Of a stretch of 40,079 nucleotides of DNA, positions 1-6,909 are shown one piece after another. Positions within the stretch are counted from its first letter, which is position 1. Every line of letters begins with the position of its first letter. The position numbers and the translations under genes were made by a program. The DNA lies in contig JAKQKE010000209.1 of assembly GCA_029560805.1 (NCBI GenBank), positions 1 to 40,079 of the forward strand, written 5' to 3'. This DNA is from Spirochaetota bacterium. GTDB lineage: Bacteria > Spirochaetota > Spirochaetia > Treponematales > UBA12059. Below the pieces are notes generated by a model that was given only the letters and a program-made list of their open reading frames with translations, searched no databases and had not been told where the DNA came from.

Positions 1-888
1 ACCTTCGCGAGCGCCACCGACGGCAACCACGGCCGCGGCATTGCCTGGGCCGCCCAGAAGCTCGGCCACCCCTGCGTGATCTACGTGCACGCCGAGACGA
101 GCCGACGCCGGATCGACGCGATACGCGGCTACGGCGCCACCGTCAAGATCATCGAGGGCACCTACGACGACGCGGTCAGGCAGATAGCCGTCGACAGCGC
201 CAAGTACGGCTGGGAGATCATCAGCGACACTAGTTGGGACGGCTACACGGCCGTGCCGACCTGGATCATGCAGGGCTATACCACCATGCTCGCCGAGGCC
301 CAGGAGCAGTTCAGCGCCCAGGGCGTCGTCAAGCCGACGCACATCTTCGTGCAGGCCGGCGTCGGCGCCCTAGCCGCGGCGGTCACCGGCTACTACCACA
401 ACCTATTCGGGCCCGACGCGCCGGTCTGCGTCGTCGTCGAGCCAGACAACGCGGCCTGCCTCTTCCATAGCGCCGAGGTAGACGACGGCAAGCCCCACTC
501 GGTGGGCGGCGCCCTCGACACCATCATGGCCGGCCTGGCCTGCGGCGAGCCCAGCCCGATAGCCTGGGACGTGCTCAGGGAGACCGTCGACGCCTTCGTG
601 ACCGTGCCCGACTACGTCGCGGCCAAGGGCATGCGCATCTACGCGACGCCGCTCAAGGGCGACCCGTTCATCGTTTCGGGCGAGAGCGGCGCGGTGACCC
701 TCGGCGCCCTCGTCACCATCATGCAGGAGAAGGGCGCGAAGGCGCTCAAGGAGGCGCTCCGGCTCGACGAGGACAGCCAGGTGCTGCTCATCAATTCGGA
801 AGGCAACACCGACCCTGTCCAGTTCCGGCGCATCATCTGGGAGGGTAGCAACCCGGTGCCCAGGCAGCACTGGTCGGAACGGGATTAG
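1..888 (+). CDS. dpaL: Diaminopropionate ammonia-lyase (PLP enzyme), 5'-truncated by window edge
   Basis: The frame is open from base 1 (TFASATDGNHGRG...) to the TAG at 886-888, so 295 C-terminal residues of a protein of roughly 400 are present and the start lies outside the window. ATDGNHGRG is the phosphate-proximal motif of fold-type II PLP enzymes. SGESGAV and the C-terminal LLINSEGNTDP are characteristic of 2,3-diaminopropionate ammonia-lyase (YgeX/DpaL family), which converts diaminopropionate to pyruvate and ammonia in the cytosol. The PLP-binding lysine should lie upstream of base 1 and cannot be checked. A threonine/serine dehydratase-like relative is the alternative, but the ESGAV and EGNTDP motifs favour DpaL. 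No intrinsic terminator is visible after the stop before the tyrS leader begins. Confidence 0.85.
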   Translation, partial: TFASATDGNHGRGIAWAAQKLGHPCVIYVHAETSRRRIDAIRGYGATVKIIEGTYDDAVRQIAVDSAKYGWEIISDTSWDGYTAVPTWIMQGYTTMLAEAQEQFSAQGVVKPTHIFVQAGVGALAAAVTGYYHNLFGPDAPVCVVVEPDNAACLFHSAEVDDGKPHSVGGALDTIMAGLACGEPSPIAWDVLRETVDAFVTVPDYVAAKGMRIYATPLKGDPFIVSGESGAVTLGALVTIMQEKGAKALKEALRLDEDSQVLLINSEGNTDPVQFRRIIWEGSNPVPRQHWSERD

Positions 889-919
889 ACCGGGCCTAGC
901 CGCTGAACTAGCGCCGTGC

Positions 920-925
920 TACAGT
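920..925 (+). promoter_or_regulatory. Putative -10 box of a leaderless tyrS-leader transcript
   Basis: TACAGT lies exactly 6 nt before the ATG of the Tyr-rich leader peptide, so transcription would start at or next to the A of that ATG. There is no Shine-Dalgarno in front of the ATG. The -35 region (TAGCCG at 897-902, 17-nt spacer) is weak. The same layout recurs before other genes in this window, which supports the call. Confidence 0.5.
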
Positions 926-931
926 GACGCC

Positions 932-1012
932 ATGGACGCAATGAACGTTAACGCTATCTATTATTACCGCTCGTACTCGACGCGACTCCCACGAGGGATC
1001 TCGCGAGGCTAG
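932..1012 (+). CDS. Tyr-rich 26-residue leader peptide of tyrS attenuator
   Basis: A 26-codon frame runs from ATG 932 to TAG 1010-1012 in the gap between dpaL and tyrS. It contains a run of three Tyr codons (TAT TAT TAC, 959-967) and a fourth Tyr codon at 974-976, within the string AIYYYRSY. Four Tyr codons within six, placed 25 nt before an intrinsic terminator that precedes the tyrosyl-tRNA synthetase gene, is the classic arrangement of a ribosome-mediated attenuator. Ribosome stalling at Tyr codons when charged tRNA-Tyr is scarce would favour readthrough into tyrS. The start has no Shine-Dalgarno but sits 6 nt after a -10-like TACAGT, consistent with a leaderless mRNA. An in-frame ATG at 941 is an alternative start. 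The peptide itself probably has no function after synthesis. Confidence 0.75.
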   Translation: MDAMNVNAIYYYRSYSTRLPRGISRG

Positions 1013-1042
1013 CGGTAGTCCATACGCCGCGATAGCCCGCGG
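981..1042 (+). promoter_or_regulatory. Attenuator: pause and antiterminator pairings before tyrS
   Basis: Hand folding gives mutually exclusive helices. Hairpin 1:2 pairs CGCGA 981-985 with TCGCG 1001-1005, with an inner TCCC 987-990 / GGGA 995-998, and starts 4 nt after the last Tyr codon. The alternative antiterminator 2:3 pairs 1001-1010 with 1034-1042 (GGCT/AGCC and CGCG/CGCG around a bulged A1006), which occupies the 5' arm of the terminator at 1037-1046. A ribosome stalled at Tyr15 (974-976) would cover strand 1 and release strand 2 for the antiterminator. Further complementarities (965-971 with 1011-1017; 932-937 with 1018-1023; 953-958 with 1031-1036) may stabilise the terminating form. 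This is inference from complementarity only. Confidence 0.6.
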
Positions 1043-1078
1043 CCGGTTCCCCGAGGGGGTGCCGGCCGCGGTTTTTTT
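1037..1078 (+). terminator. Intrinsic terminator of the tyrS attenuator
   Basis: A perfect 10-bp GC stem (CCGCGGCCGG 1037-1046 with its complement 1062-1071) encloses a loop containing a CCCC/GGGG extension and is followed directly by seven T (1072-1078). It lies between the leader peptide and tyrS, 70 nt before the tyrS start, so it can only control readthrough into tyrS. Confidence 0.9.
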
Positions 1079-1147
1079 ATCATCCGTGGCTGGCGCCCCG
1101 ACGAGGCCGACCCGCGCTCATTCGCGACGATCCACGAGGAGGCATAC

Positions 1148-2368
1148 ATGGACGCGAAGAAGGTAGCTGAACGCCAGCTCAGGCTGCTCGAACGGGGTTG
1201 CGACGAGATCGTCCCCCGGGAAGCGCTACTCGAGAAGCTCGAGCGTAGCGTCGAGACAGGCAGGCCGCTACGGGTCAAGCTGGGCATAGACCCGACCGGT
1301 AACGCCGTGCACATCGGGCACATGGTACCCATGGGCAAGCTCAGGCAGTTCCAGGACCTCGGGCATATGGCCGTGCTGATCATCGGCGACTACACCGCCT
1401 CGATCGGCGACCCGACCGGGCGCAATGCCGAGCGGCCGCCGCTGTCGCTGGAGCGCGTGCGCCTGAACGCCGAGCGCTACGCTGAGCAGATCTTCCGCGT
1501 CGTCGACGGGCGGAAGGCGGAGCTCCGCTGGCAGAGCGAGTGGTACGGGTCGCTGTCGCTCGCCGAGCTCCTGGGCCTCGCCGGATCCTTCAGCCTGGCC
1601 CAGCTCCTAGCCCATGAGACCTTCCGAAAGCGCTACGACGATGGAGCGCGCGTCGGGCTCCACGAGCTACTCTACCCGGTCCTCCAGGCCTACGACTCGG
1701 TGATGGTCGGGGCAGATGTGGAGCTAGGCGGCACCGACCAGAAGTTCAACGTCCTCGCCGGTAGGGAGCTGCAGCGGGACCGGGGCCTCGACGCCCAGTG
1801 CGCGATGCTGATGCCGCTCTTGCCGGGTATCGACGGCCGCAAGATGTCAAAGTCGCTCGGTAACGACATAGGGGTCGACGCCGGGCCGGACGAGCAGTTC
1901 GCCCGCGTCATGGCGATACGCGACGAAGCCATGGACGCCTACCGGGAGCTCGTGCTGCTCGGCACGCCCGAGGACAGCGCCGAGGCAGCGTCAAGGCTGG
2001 CGGCCGGAGAGAACCCGATGCGCCTCAAGCTCGAGCTGGCGTCCGGTATAGTGGAGCGCTTCAACGGCCAGGGTTCGGGGCGGGCGGCGCGAGCGGCCTG
2101 GGAGCGGCGCTTCTCGAGGCGCGAGGCGCCCGACGACGTTCCGCTCTACGCATGCGACCGCGCGACCGACCTGCGCTCGCTGATGCGCGACGCGGGCCTC
2201 GCCTCGTCGTCGAGCGAAGCGGCCAGGCTCGTGGCCGAGGGCGCCGTCTACTCGGGCGATACGCGACTGTCCGACCCGGGCTTCCGCATCGACCCGGACG
2301 AGCTACCCGAGGAGGGGCTCACGATACGGGTCGGCAGGCGCCGCTACCTCAGGGTGGTGCGGGGCTAG
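1148..2368 (+). CDS. tyrS: Tyrosyl-tRNA synthetase
   Basis: This 406-residue class I synthetase charges tRNA-Tyr in the cytosol. It carries the HIGH motif at residues 55-58 (VHIGHM) and KMSKS at 232-236 (RKMSKSLGN). The C-terminal ~65 residues have the SxxEAARLVxxGAV pattern of an S4 RNA-binding domain. A true KMSKS rather than KFGKT, with this length, points to the TyrS2/TyrZ-type bacterial subgroup. ATG 1148 is chosen because GAGGAGG (from 1136) is well placed before it. The gene sits downstream of the Tyr leader peptide and terminator, so its expression is probably attenuated in response to charged tRNA-Tyr. It is convergent with the phzF-like gene, with 53 nt between the stops and no clear terminator. 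Confidence 0.96.
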   Translation: MDAKKVAERQLRLLERGCDEIVPREALLEKLERSVETGRPLRVKLGIDPTGNAVHIGHMVPMGKLRQFQDLGHMAVLIIGDYTASIGDPTGRNAERPPLSLERVRLNAERYAEQIFRVVDGRKAELRWQSEWYGSLSLAELLGLAGSFSLAQLLAHETFRKRYDDGARVGLHELLYPVLQAYDSVMVGADVELGGTDQKFNVLAGRELQRDRGLDAQCAMLMPLLPGIDGRKMSKSLGNDIGVDAGPDEQFARVMAIRDEAMDAYRELVLLGTPEDSAEAASRLAAGENPMRLKLELASGIVERFNGQGSGRAARAAWERRFSRREAPDDVPLYACDRATDLRSLMRDAGLASSSSEAARLVAEGAVYSGDTRLSDPGFRIDPDELPEEGLTIRVGRRRYLRVVRG

Positions 2369-2421
2369 CCGCCGGGATCGGACTCGGAGACGGTTGGCGG
2401 TCGGCCCGCGAGGCAGGAGGG

Positions 2422-3318
2422 CTACGACAGCGTGGCCTCGAAAGCCACGTGGGCGCGGCCGCCTATCGTCACGCGAACGGGCTCGCCGTCCTCGCAAAAG
2501 ACGGCCACGTCCATATAGCCCTTGCGGTCCATCGCCTCGCCCTGCTTGATCCTGAAGCTATAACCGTCGGCTAGCGCTGGGATGCGGCCATAGCGGGTCA
2601 GATAGGCGCCCAGCGGGCCGTTGGCGTTGCCCGTGACCGGGTCCTCGCGTATGCCGATCGCCGGCGCGAACATCCGGCCGCTCGCCAGCACGCCCGGCTC
2701 CCCCGAGTCGAGCGAGAACGCGTAGAAGCCGTTGCAGCCGATGCGCCCGCTCAGGGCCGCGAGCGCGGAGTCGTCCGGTTCGAGCGCGTCGAGCCTAGCC
2801 CGGCCCGCGAGCGGTACCATCACCTTGCCGTGGCCGGTGGATACGATCCGGATCGGCAGCCCCGGCTCGAGGTCCGCCGGTCCGACGCCGAGGCCGGCCA
2901 GCAGGGCCGTCCTATCGTCTCCCTCGAGGACTGGGCCGAACTCGATCGCGCCCTGGGTCATCACGACCCGCAGGTCGTCGCCCTCCGGCAGCACCTCCAC
3001 GGGCAGGATCCCCGCCTTAGTCCTCATCCGAACGACGCCGCCACGGTAGCCGCGCTCGAGCGCGCGCACGTAGTGGGCCGCCACCGTCGCGTGGCCGCAG
3101 ACCGGGACCTCCCGCGTCGGCGTGAAGAAGCGGATCTCGACGTCGTAGCCGTCGCCGGGCTCCTCGAACACGAAGGCCGTCTCGGACGCGTTGATCTCGC
3201 GGGCGACGCGGCGCATCGTCGTCTCGTCGAGTCCGCGCGTGTCCGGCACCACGCCGGCCGGGTTCCCCTCGAGCGCGCGCGTCGCGAACGAGTCCACCTG
3301 GTAGAAGCGTATGCCCAT
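2422..3318 (-). CDS. PhzF family isomerase/epimerase
   Basis: This 298-residue protein matches the PhzF fold (two diaminopimelate-epimerase-like halves). The N-terminal FYQVDSFATRALEGNPAGVV, the catalytic-Glu segment INASETAFV (Glu46), REVPVCGHATVAAHYV and the C-terminal DPVTGNANGPLGAYL are hallmark motifs. Family members isomerise small acids in phenazine synthesis, but most genomic copies have no known substrate and there are no phenazine genes here. It starts only 3 nt after the DUF523 stop, so the two are co-transcribed and probably coupled. It is the last gene of a five-gene minus-strand run starting at 4826. Confidence 0.88.
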   Translation of the reverse strand: MGIRFYQVDSFATRALEGNPAGVVPDTRGLDETTMRRVAREINASETAFVFEEPGDGYDVEIRFFTPTREVPVCGHATVAAHYVRALERGYRGGVVRMRTKAGILPVEVLPEGDDLRVVMTQGAIEFGPVLEGDDRTALLAGLGVGPADLEPGLPIRIVSTGHGKVMVPLAGRARLDALEPDDSALAALSGRIGCNGFYAFSLDSGEPGVLASGRMFAPAIGIREDPVTGNANGPLGAYLTRYGRIPALADGYSFRIKQGEAMDRKGYMDVAVFCEDGEPVRVTIGGRAHVAFEATLS

Positions 3319-3321
3319 GCG

Positions 3322-3783
3322 CTAGTTCTCCTCCGCGACGGTTGATACGCCGATAGCGGCGGCCACCTCGCCAGCGGCCGACTCGTCGTACACCGCGATC
3401 CCATTGGCCTTGAGCAGCGCGGCCGTCACCCCGTCGCCAGGCACGAGCCGACCCGTGAACGTGCCGTCGTAGACGCGGCCGCAGCCGCAGGACGGCGAGC
3501 GCGACTTGAGGACGGCGGATCGGCAATCGAAGGCCCTCGCGATGGCAAGCGTTTCCTCGGCGCCCCGACGATACTCCCTCGTCACGTCGCGGCCGCCCTT
3601 GGCGAACACGCGGCCGTCCCGCAACTCGGACGGCTCGCGCGGCGTCGATAGGCCGCCGAGCTGCTCCGGGCAGACCGGGATGGCCATCCCCTCCCTGAAC
3701 AGGCGCGACATCGCCGGGTGCTCGGCCGATTCGAGGTTCCATTTGCATCGAAGGCCCGCGAGGCAGGCGCTGACGAGTATCAT
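3322..3783 (-). CDS. DUF523 family protein
   Basis: This 153-residue protein opens with ILVSACLAGLRCKW and contains VCPEQLGGLSTPR and KSRSPSCGCGRVYDG, the conserved Cys-containing blocks of the DUF523 family (about 150 residues, function unknown, sometimes found fused to DUF1722). The conserved Cys and Gly residues suggest metal or Fe-S chemistry, but this is inference. The start is preceded by a GGGGGA-type ribosome binding site. It lies 37 nt after the Nudix stop and 3 nt before the phzF-like gene in the same operon. Confidence 0.85.
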   Translation of the reverse strand: MILVSACLAGLRCKWNLESAEHPAMSRLFREGMAIPVCPEQLGGLSTPREPSELRDGRVFAKGGRDVTREYRRGAEETLAIARAFDCRSAVLKSRSPSCGCGRVYDGTFTGRLVPGDGVTAALLKANGIAVYDESAAGEVAAAIGVSTVAEEN

Positions 3784-3820
3784 CGATCATCCCCCAATCG
3801 GCGCTGCGCTCGATGCGCCG

Positions 3821-4270
3821 CTAATTGACGTCGCCCCAGTACAGCTCGGCGCAACCGTCGCGCAGACGCCCGGGCAGCACCCGCGGATAGATCCGCTCGC
3901 TACCGGCCCCGACGAGAGGCACCCAGGCTATGCCGTCCTGCCCCTCGTCGACATGCGAGGCAAGGGCCGAGTCGGGCGCACCGAGTAGCTCGCACTCGAA
4001 CATGAACTCGACCTGGTGCGCGTCGTCGGTCGCCGCGAACTCGTGGTTACGCCCGATGTACTCCCGAATATAGCGCAGAACCCCGACCCTGACCGCGGCG
4101 CCCAGCTCCTCGAGGCATTCGCGCCTGAGCGTCTCGGGGAACGTCTCGCCCTTCTCCTGCCCGCCGCCGGGAAGCAGGTAATACGCGCCGTACTCGTCGC
4201 GCTTGCGGACGCAGAGCAGGCTTCCGTCCTTGATAATCAACGCCTTTACCGAATTCCTGACCGGGTACAT
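3821..4270 (-). CDS. Nudix hydrolase
   Basis: This 149-residue protein has a complete Nudix box, GX5EX7REUXEEXGU, seen as GGQEKGE followed by RRECLEELGA at about residues 36-59. Nudix enzymes hydrolyse nucleoside diphosphates linked to another moiety in the cytosol. The N-terminal RNSVKALIIKDGSLLCVRKRD and the acidic H(Q)VEFMFECEL strand fit an MutT/ADP-ribose-pyrophosphatase-like core. The substrate cannot be told from sequence. It is 33 nt downstream of ybjQ and belongs to the same minus-strand gene run. The ATG at 4270 has GGAG upstream. Confidence 0.9.
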   Translation of the reverse strand: MYPVRNSVKALIIKDGSLLCVRKRDEYGAYYLLPGGGQEKGETFPETLRRECLEELGAAVRVGVLRYIREYIGRNHEFAATDDAHQVEFMFECELLGAPDSALASHVDEGQDGIAWVPLVGAGSERIYPRVLPGRLRDGCAELYWGDVN

Positions 4271-4303
4271 CGCCGTCTCCGCGCTATCGCGCTCCGGACT
4301 TCG

Positions 4304-4618
4304 TCACGCGCGATACTTGACCGCGGTACCGTACGCGATGACCTCGGCGGCGTTCTGCATGATAGAGGAGGACGCGTAGCGGATATTCACCACCGCGTCG
4401 GCGCCGAGCGACTCGGCTTCCTCGACCATCCGCTTCGTCGCCAGCGCCCTGGCCTCGTTCATCATCTCGTTGTACGCCCGCAGCTCGCCGCCGACCATCG
4501 ACTTGAAGGCCTGCAGAATATCCTTGCCGATATTCTTGGACTGGATAGTGCTACCCTTGACGAGCCCCAGCGTCTCGAGTTCCTTGCCGGAAATATAATC
4601 AGTATTTACTAAGGTCAT
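4304..4618 (-). CDS. YbjQ / UPF0145 family protein
   Basis: This 104-residue protein matches the YbjQ (DUF74/UPF0145) family. It has the DYISGKE start, a central GGELRAYNEMMNEARALATKRM helix, EAESLGADAVVNIRYASS and the C-terminal EVIAYGTAVKY. Members form small pentamer-like assemblies; the frequently used name 'heavy-metal-binding' is weakly founded. The start codon overlaps the 3' end of the upstream membrane protein gene by 20 nt, which implies translational coupling. GGAAGAGG in the upstream gene provides the ribosome binding site. Confidence 0.88.
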   Translation of the reverse strand: MTLVNTDYISGKELETLGLVKGSTIQSKNIGKDILQAFKSMVGGELRAYNEMMNEARALATKRMVEEAESLGADAVVNIRYASSSIMQNAAEVIAYGTAVKYRA

Positions 4619-4826
4619 CCTCTTCCCCCTTCCGGATCTCCTTGATCCTGTCGACCAGCGTCCAGATCAGTATACCCGATAGGAGAGCGGAAAATACTAC
4701 GATACCGACGCTCGCGAGCCTCGGGAGCTCCAGCTTGAGTATCAATAGCGCCACCGCCGCATAATACGCCACAAGACAGATCACGATCACCGCCGGCGCA
4801 ACCATCTTCCGTCCATGCTCGTTCAT
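4599..4826 (-). CDS. Small two-helix membrane protein
   Basis: This is a 75-residue protein with two predicted transmembrane segments (about residues 10-32 and 38-60) and a charged C-terminal tail, DRIKEIRKGEEDDLSKY, likely cytosolic. I recognise no named family. It overlaps and precedes ybjQ, so it may be a membrane partner of YbjQ; this is inferred from context only. GGAGG lies upstream of ATG 4826, and a TATAGT -10 box lies about 20 nt further up, making this the first gene of the 4826-2422 run. Confidence 0.7.
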   Translation of the reverse strand: MNEHGRKMVAPAVIVICLVAYYAAVALLILKLELPRLASVGIVVFSALLSGILIWTLVDRIKEIRKGEEDDLSKY

Positions 4827-4846
4827 ATCCGGCCTCCGTCGCCTAT

Positions 4847-4852
4847 ACTATA
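4847..4852 (-). promoter_or_regulatory. Putative -10 box for the 4826-2422 gene run
   Basis: On the minus strand TATAGT lies 20 nt before the ATG of the small membrane protein gene and upstream of its GGAGG. The -35 position falls inside the first structured repeat (4856-4919) and has no good match, so this promoter is tentative. Confidence 0.4.
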
Positions 4853-4855
4853 CAC

Positions 4856-4919
4856 AAACCCGCCCGGTACGATACGCCGCAGGACCGCGCCAGCGGCCCG
4901 AGCCGGCGTATCGTTCACC
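4856..4919. repeat. Structured intergenic repeat, copy 1
   Basis: A 64-nt unit starting AAACCCGCCCGG contains inverted arms ACGATACGCCG and CGGCGTATCGT enclosing an inner CCGC/GCGG hairpin. A second copy lies 105 nt further on. The element sits between the hydrogenase operon terminators and the next promoter. Confidence 0.7.
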
Positions 4920-4960
4920 GAACCGCCCCGCCAGCACCGGCCACACAACATACCGGCAGT

Positions 4961-5024
4961 AAACCCGCCCGGAACGATACGCCGCAGAATCGCGAAGCGA
5001 TCCGAGCCGGCGTAGCGTTCCGCC
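4961..5024. repeat. Structured intergenic repeat, copy 2
   Basis: This is the second copy of the unit at 4856. It has the same outer arms (ACGATACGCCG / CGGCGTAGCGT), but the inner hairpin is ATCGC-GAA-GCGAT instead of CCGC-GCCA-GCGG, so the inner stem is kept although both sides changed. Its end touches the T-run of the terminator at 5025-5060. Confidence 0.7.
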
Positions 5025-5060
5025 TAAAAATAAGAACGCCCGAGCCGCGAGGCTCGGGCG
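5025..5060 (-). terminator. Intrinsic terminator downstream of the hydrogenase operon (second)
   Basis: A perfect 10-bp stem (CGCCCGAGCC 5037-5046 / GGCTCGGGCG 5051-5060) with a 4-nt loop is followed, reading the minus strand, by TTCTTATTTTT. It backs up the terminator at 5077-5125. Confidence 0.8.
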
Positions 5061-5076
5061 AATCATAGAAACCCAG

Positions 5077-5125
5077 GACGTTAAGCCGTAAAAACCGCGA
5101 AGCGGTTTTTATCGGCTTAAACGTC
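5077..5125 (-). terminator. Intrinsic terminator downstream of the hydrogenase operon (first)
   Basis: This is a long near-perfect hairpin: GACG...AAGCCG...AAAAACCG pairs with CGGTTTTT...CGGCTT...CGTC around a CGAAG loop. It starts 6 nt after the hydA stop. The A/T-rich inner stem gives a U-run for either strand, so it may act in both directions. Confidence 0.75.
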
Positions 5126-5130
5126 CGCCG

Positions 5131-6897
5131 TTACTTGTACAGTTCCAGCTTCTTGTAGCTCGTGTGCAGGAGCTCGTGCGCCTTGTGCCCGTTGGGCTCG
5201 CCGAGGAACTCCTTGTACGCGTACTGGATAGCCGGGTTGTGGTGCGAGCAGCGCAGCGTGCTCTTCTCGTCGTCGGTGTACAGGCCAGCCATGCGCTTCT
5301 GCCTGACCTCGTCGGTCGCGCCGTAGGGCTGACCGCCGCCGCCGATACAACCGCCGCGGCAGGCCATCACCTCGATGAAGTGCCATGGAACATCCTTGCC
5401 CTCGGCCTTGGCCTTGCGGACCTCCTCGAGCACCGCGGCGATGTTGCCCATCTGGTGGGCCACCGCCACGCGGACCTCGATGCCCTTGATGTGGATGCGA
5501 GCTTCCTTGATGCCGGAGATGCCGCGGACGCCGGTGAAGTTGACGTCCTTGAGGTCTTCCTTGGTGACGAGGTAGTAGGCGGAACGGAGCGCCGCCTCCA
5601 TGACGCCGCCGGTCGTACCGAAGATCGTGCCGGCGCCGGTGTACGGACCGAGCGGGCTGTCGGCCTCTTCCTCGGGAAGATTCACGAGGTCGATGCCAGC
5701 CTGCTTGATCATGCGGGCCAGCTCGCGGGTCGTCAGCACGACGTCCACGTCCTTCTCGCCGGAGCTCCACATGTCGTCGTTGCGGCCGCACTCCCACTTC
5801 TTGGCGGTACAGGGCATGATCGATACCGAGTAGATCTTCTTCGGGTCAACCTTGGCCTGCTCGGCCCAGAAGGTCTTGATCATCGCGCCCATCATCTGCT
5901 GCGGGCTCTTCGCGGTGGAGAAATTCGGGATCATGTCGTCGTAGTACTTCTCCATGTAATCCACCCAGGCCGGGCAGCAGGAGGTGATCAGCGGCAACAT
6001 GCCCTTGTCCTTGCCAGCGGCGTAGTCGGTGAAGCGCTTAACGAACTCGGTGCCTTCCTCCATGATGGTCAGGTCGGCCGAGAAGTTCGTGTCGAACACC
6101 CTGTCGAAGCCGAGGCGGCGCAGCGCCGCGTAGATCTTCTTCGTGATGACGGCGCCGGGCTCGAGGCCGAATTCCTCGCCGAGCGCTACGCGGACGGCCG
6201 GGGCGATCTGGACCACGCAGGTCTTGGCGTCGTCGCCGCCCTTCATCAGCGCGTCCCAGACTTCCTTGGTCTGGTCGTTCTCGTAGATGGCGCCGACCGG
6301 GCAGTGCGCGGAGCACTGGCCGCACTTGATGCACGGGCCTTCGGCCAGCTTGACGTCGGCAGCGGGGGCGATGCGCGTGCTCTCGCCGCGACCGAGGAAC
6401 TCGATGGCCCAGACGTTCTGCATCTGCTGGCAGACCAGCACGCAGCGGCCGCAGCGCACGCACTTATCGGGGTTCAGGATCAGCGAGCCGGTCGAGGCGT
6501 CGATCGGCAGGTCGCGCAGGCGCTTCTCGAAGGGCTGCTCGCGGACGCCGAACTCGGCGGCCAGGGTCTGCAGCTCGCAGGAGCCATTGCGCGGACACTG
6601 GAGGCAGTCGTCCGGGTGGGTCGACAGGATCAGCTCGATCACCGTCTTGCGCACCTGGACTATCTCCGGGTCGTGGGTGATGACGCTCATGCCCTCCTCG
6701 ATCGGGGTGCAGCACGCGCGGAGCATCTTCGGGTTCTTCTCGACCTTGACGATGCAGATACCGCAGGCCGCCCACGGGGGAAGATCGTCGTTATAGCAGA
6801 GCGTGGGGATGCGTACGTTGACTTTCCTGGCCGCCTCGAGGATCGTGGTGCCCTCGGCGACCTGTACCGGTATTCCGTTTATCTTGGCGTTGACCAT
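5131..6897 (-). CDS. hydA: [FeFe]-hydrogenase catalytic subunit (HndD/HydA type)
   Basis: This 588-residue subunit reduces protons or oxidises H2 at an H-cluster. An N-terminal 2Fe-2S domain (C34, C45, C48, C62 region) is followed by the His-Cys cluster motif HPDDCLQCPRNGSC (94-107) and two 4Fe-4S sites (CVRCGRCVLVC 146-156; CIKCGQCSAHC 189-199). The H-cluster motifs are L1 TSCCPAW (305-311), L2 MPCTAKKWE (361-369) and L3 MACRGGCIGGGGQP (511-524), all intact. The C-terminal small-subunit domain is fused, as in HndD/HydA. It is the last gene of the five-gene operon, 12 nt after the NuoF-like gene, and works with it as an NAD(P)H- and probably ferredoxin-dependent cytosolic complex. Bifurcation is inferred from subunit composition. 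Confidence 0.95.
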   Translation of the reverse strand: MVNAKINGIPVQVAEGTTILEAARKVNVRIPTLCYNDDLPPWAACGICIVKVEKNPKMLRACCTPIEEGMSVITHDPEIVQVRKTVIELILSTHPDDCLQCPRNGSCELQTLAAEFGVREQPFEKRLRDLPIDASTGSLILNPDKCVRCGRCVLVCQQMQNVWAIEFLGRGESTRIAPAADVKLAEGPCIKCGQCSAHCPVGAIYENDQTKEVWDALMKGGDDAKTCVVQIAPAVRVALGEEFGLEPGAVITKKIYAALRRLGFDRVFDTNFSADLTIMEEGTEFVKRFTDYAAGKDKGMLPLITSCCPAWVDYMEKYYDDMIPNFSTAKSPQQMMGAMIKTFWAEQAKVDPKKIYSVSIMPCTAKKWECGRNDDMWSSGEKDVDVVLTTRELARMIKQAGIDLVNLPEEEADSPLGPYTGAGTIFGTTGGVMEAALRSAYYLVTKEDLKDVNFTGVRGISGIKEARIHIKGIEVRVAVAHQMGNIAAVLEEVRKAKAEGKDVPWHFIEVMACRGGCIGGGGQPYGATDEVRQKRMAGLYTDDEKSTLRCSHHNPAIQYAYKEFLGEPNGHKAHELLHTSYKKLELYK

Positions 6898-6909
6898 GGG
6901 GCCTACTCC

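Noticed and set aside
1037-1078. Possible T-box riboswitch before tyrS, because GGGGGTGCCGGCCGCGG resembles the T-box motif
   Set aside because: The resemblance is in the loop and 3' arm of the terminator, not upstream of it. There is no stem I with specifier loop, and the Tyr-rich leader frame explains the arrangement better.
4815-5066. Short frames on both strands across 4815-5066 with a repeated NPPGTIRRR-like string
   Set aside because: The repetition comes from the two structured DNA repeats. There is no ribosome binding site, and the region lies between terminators and a promoter.
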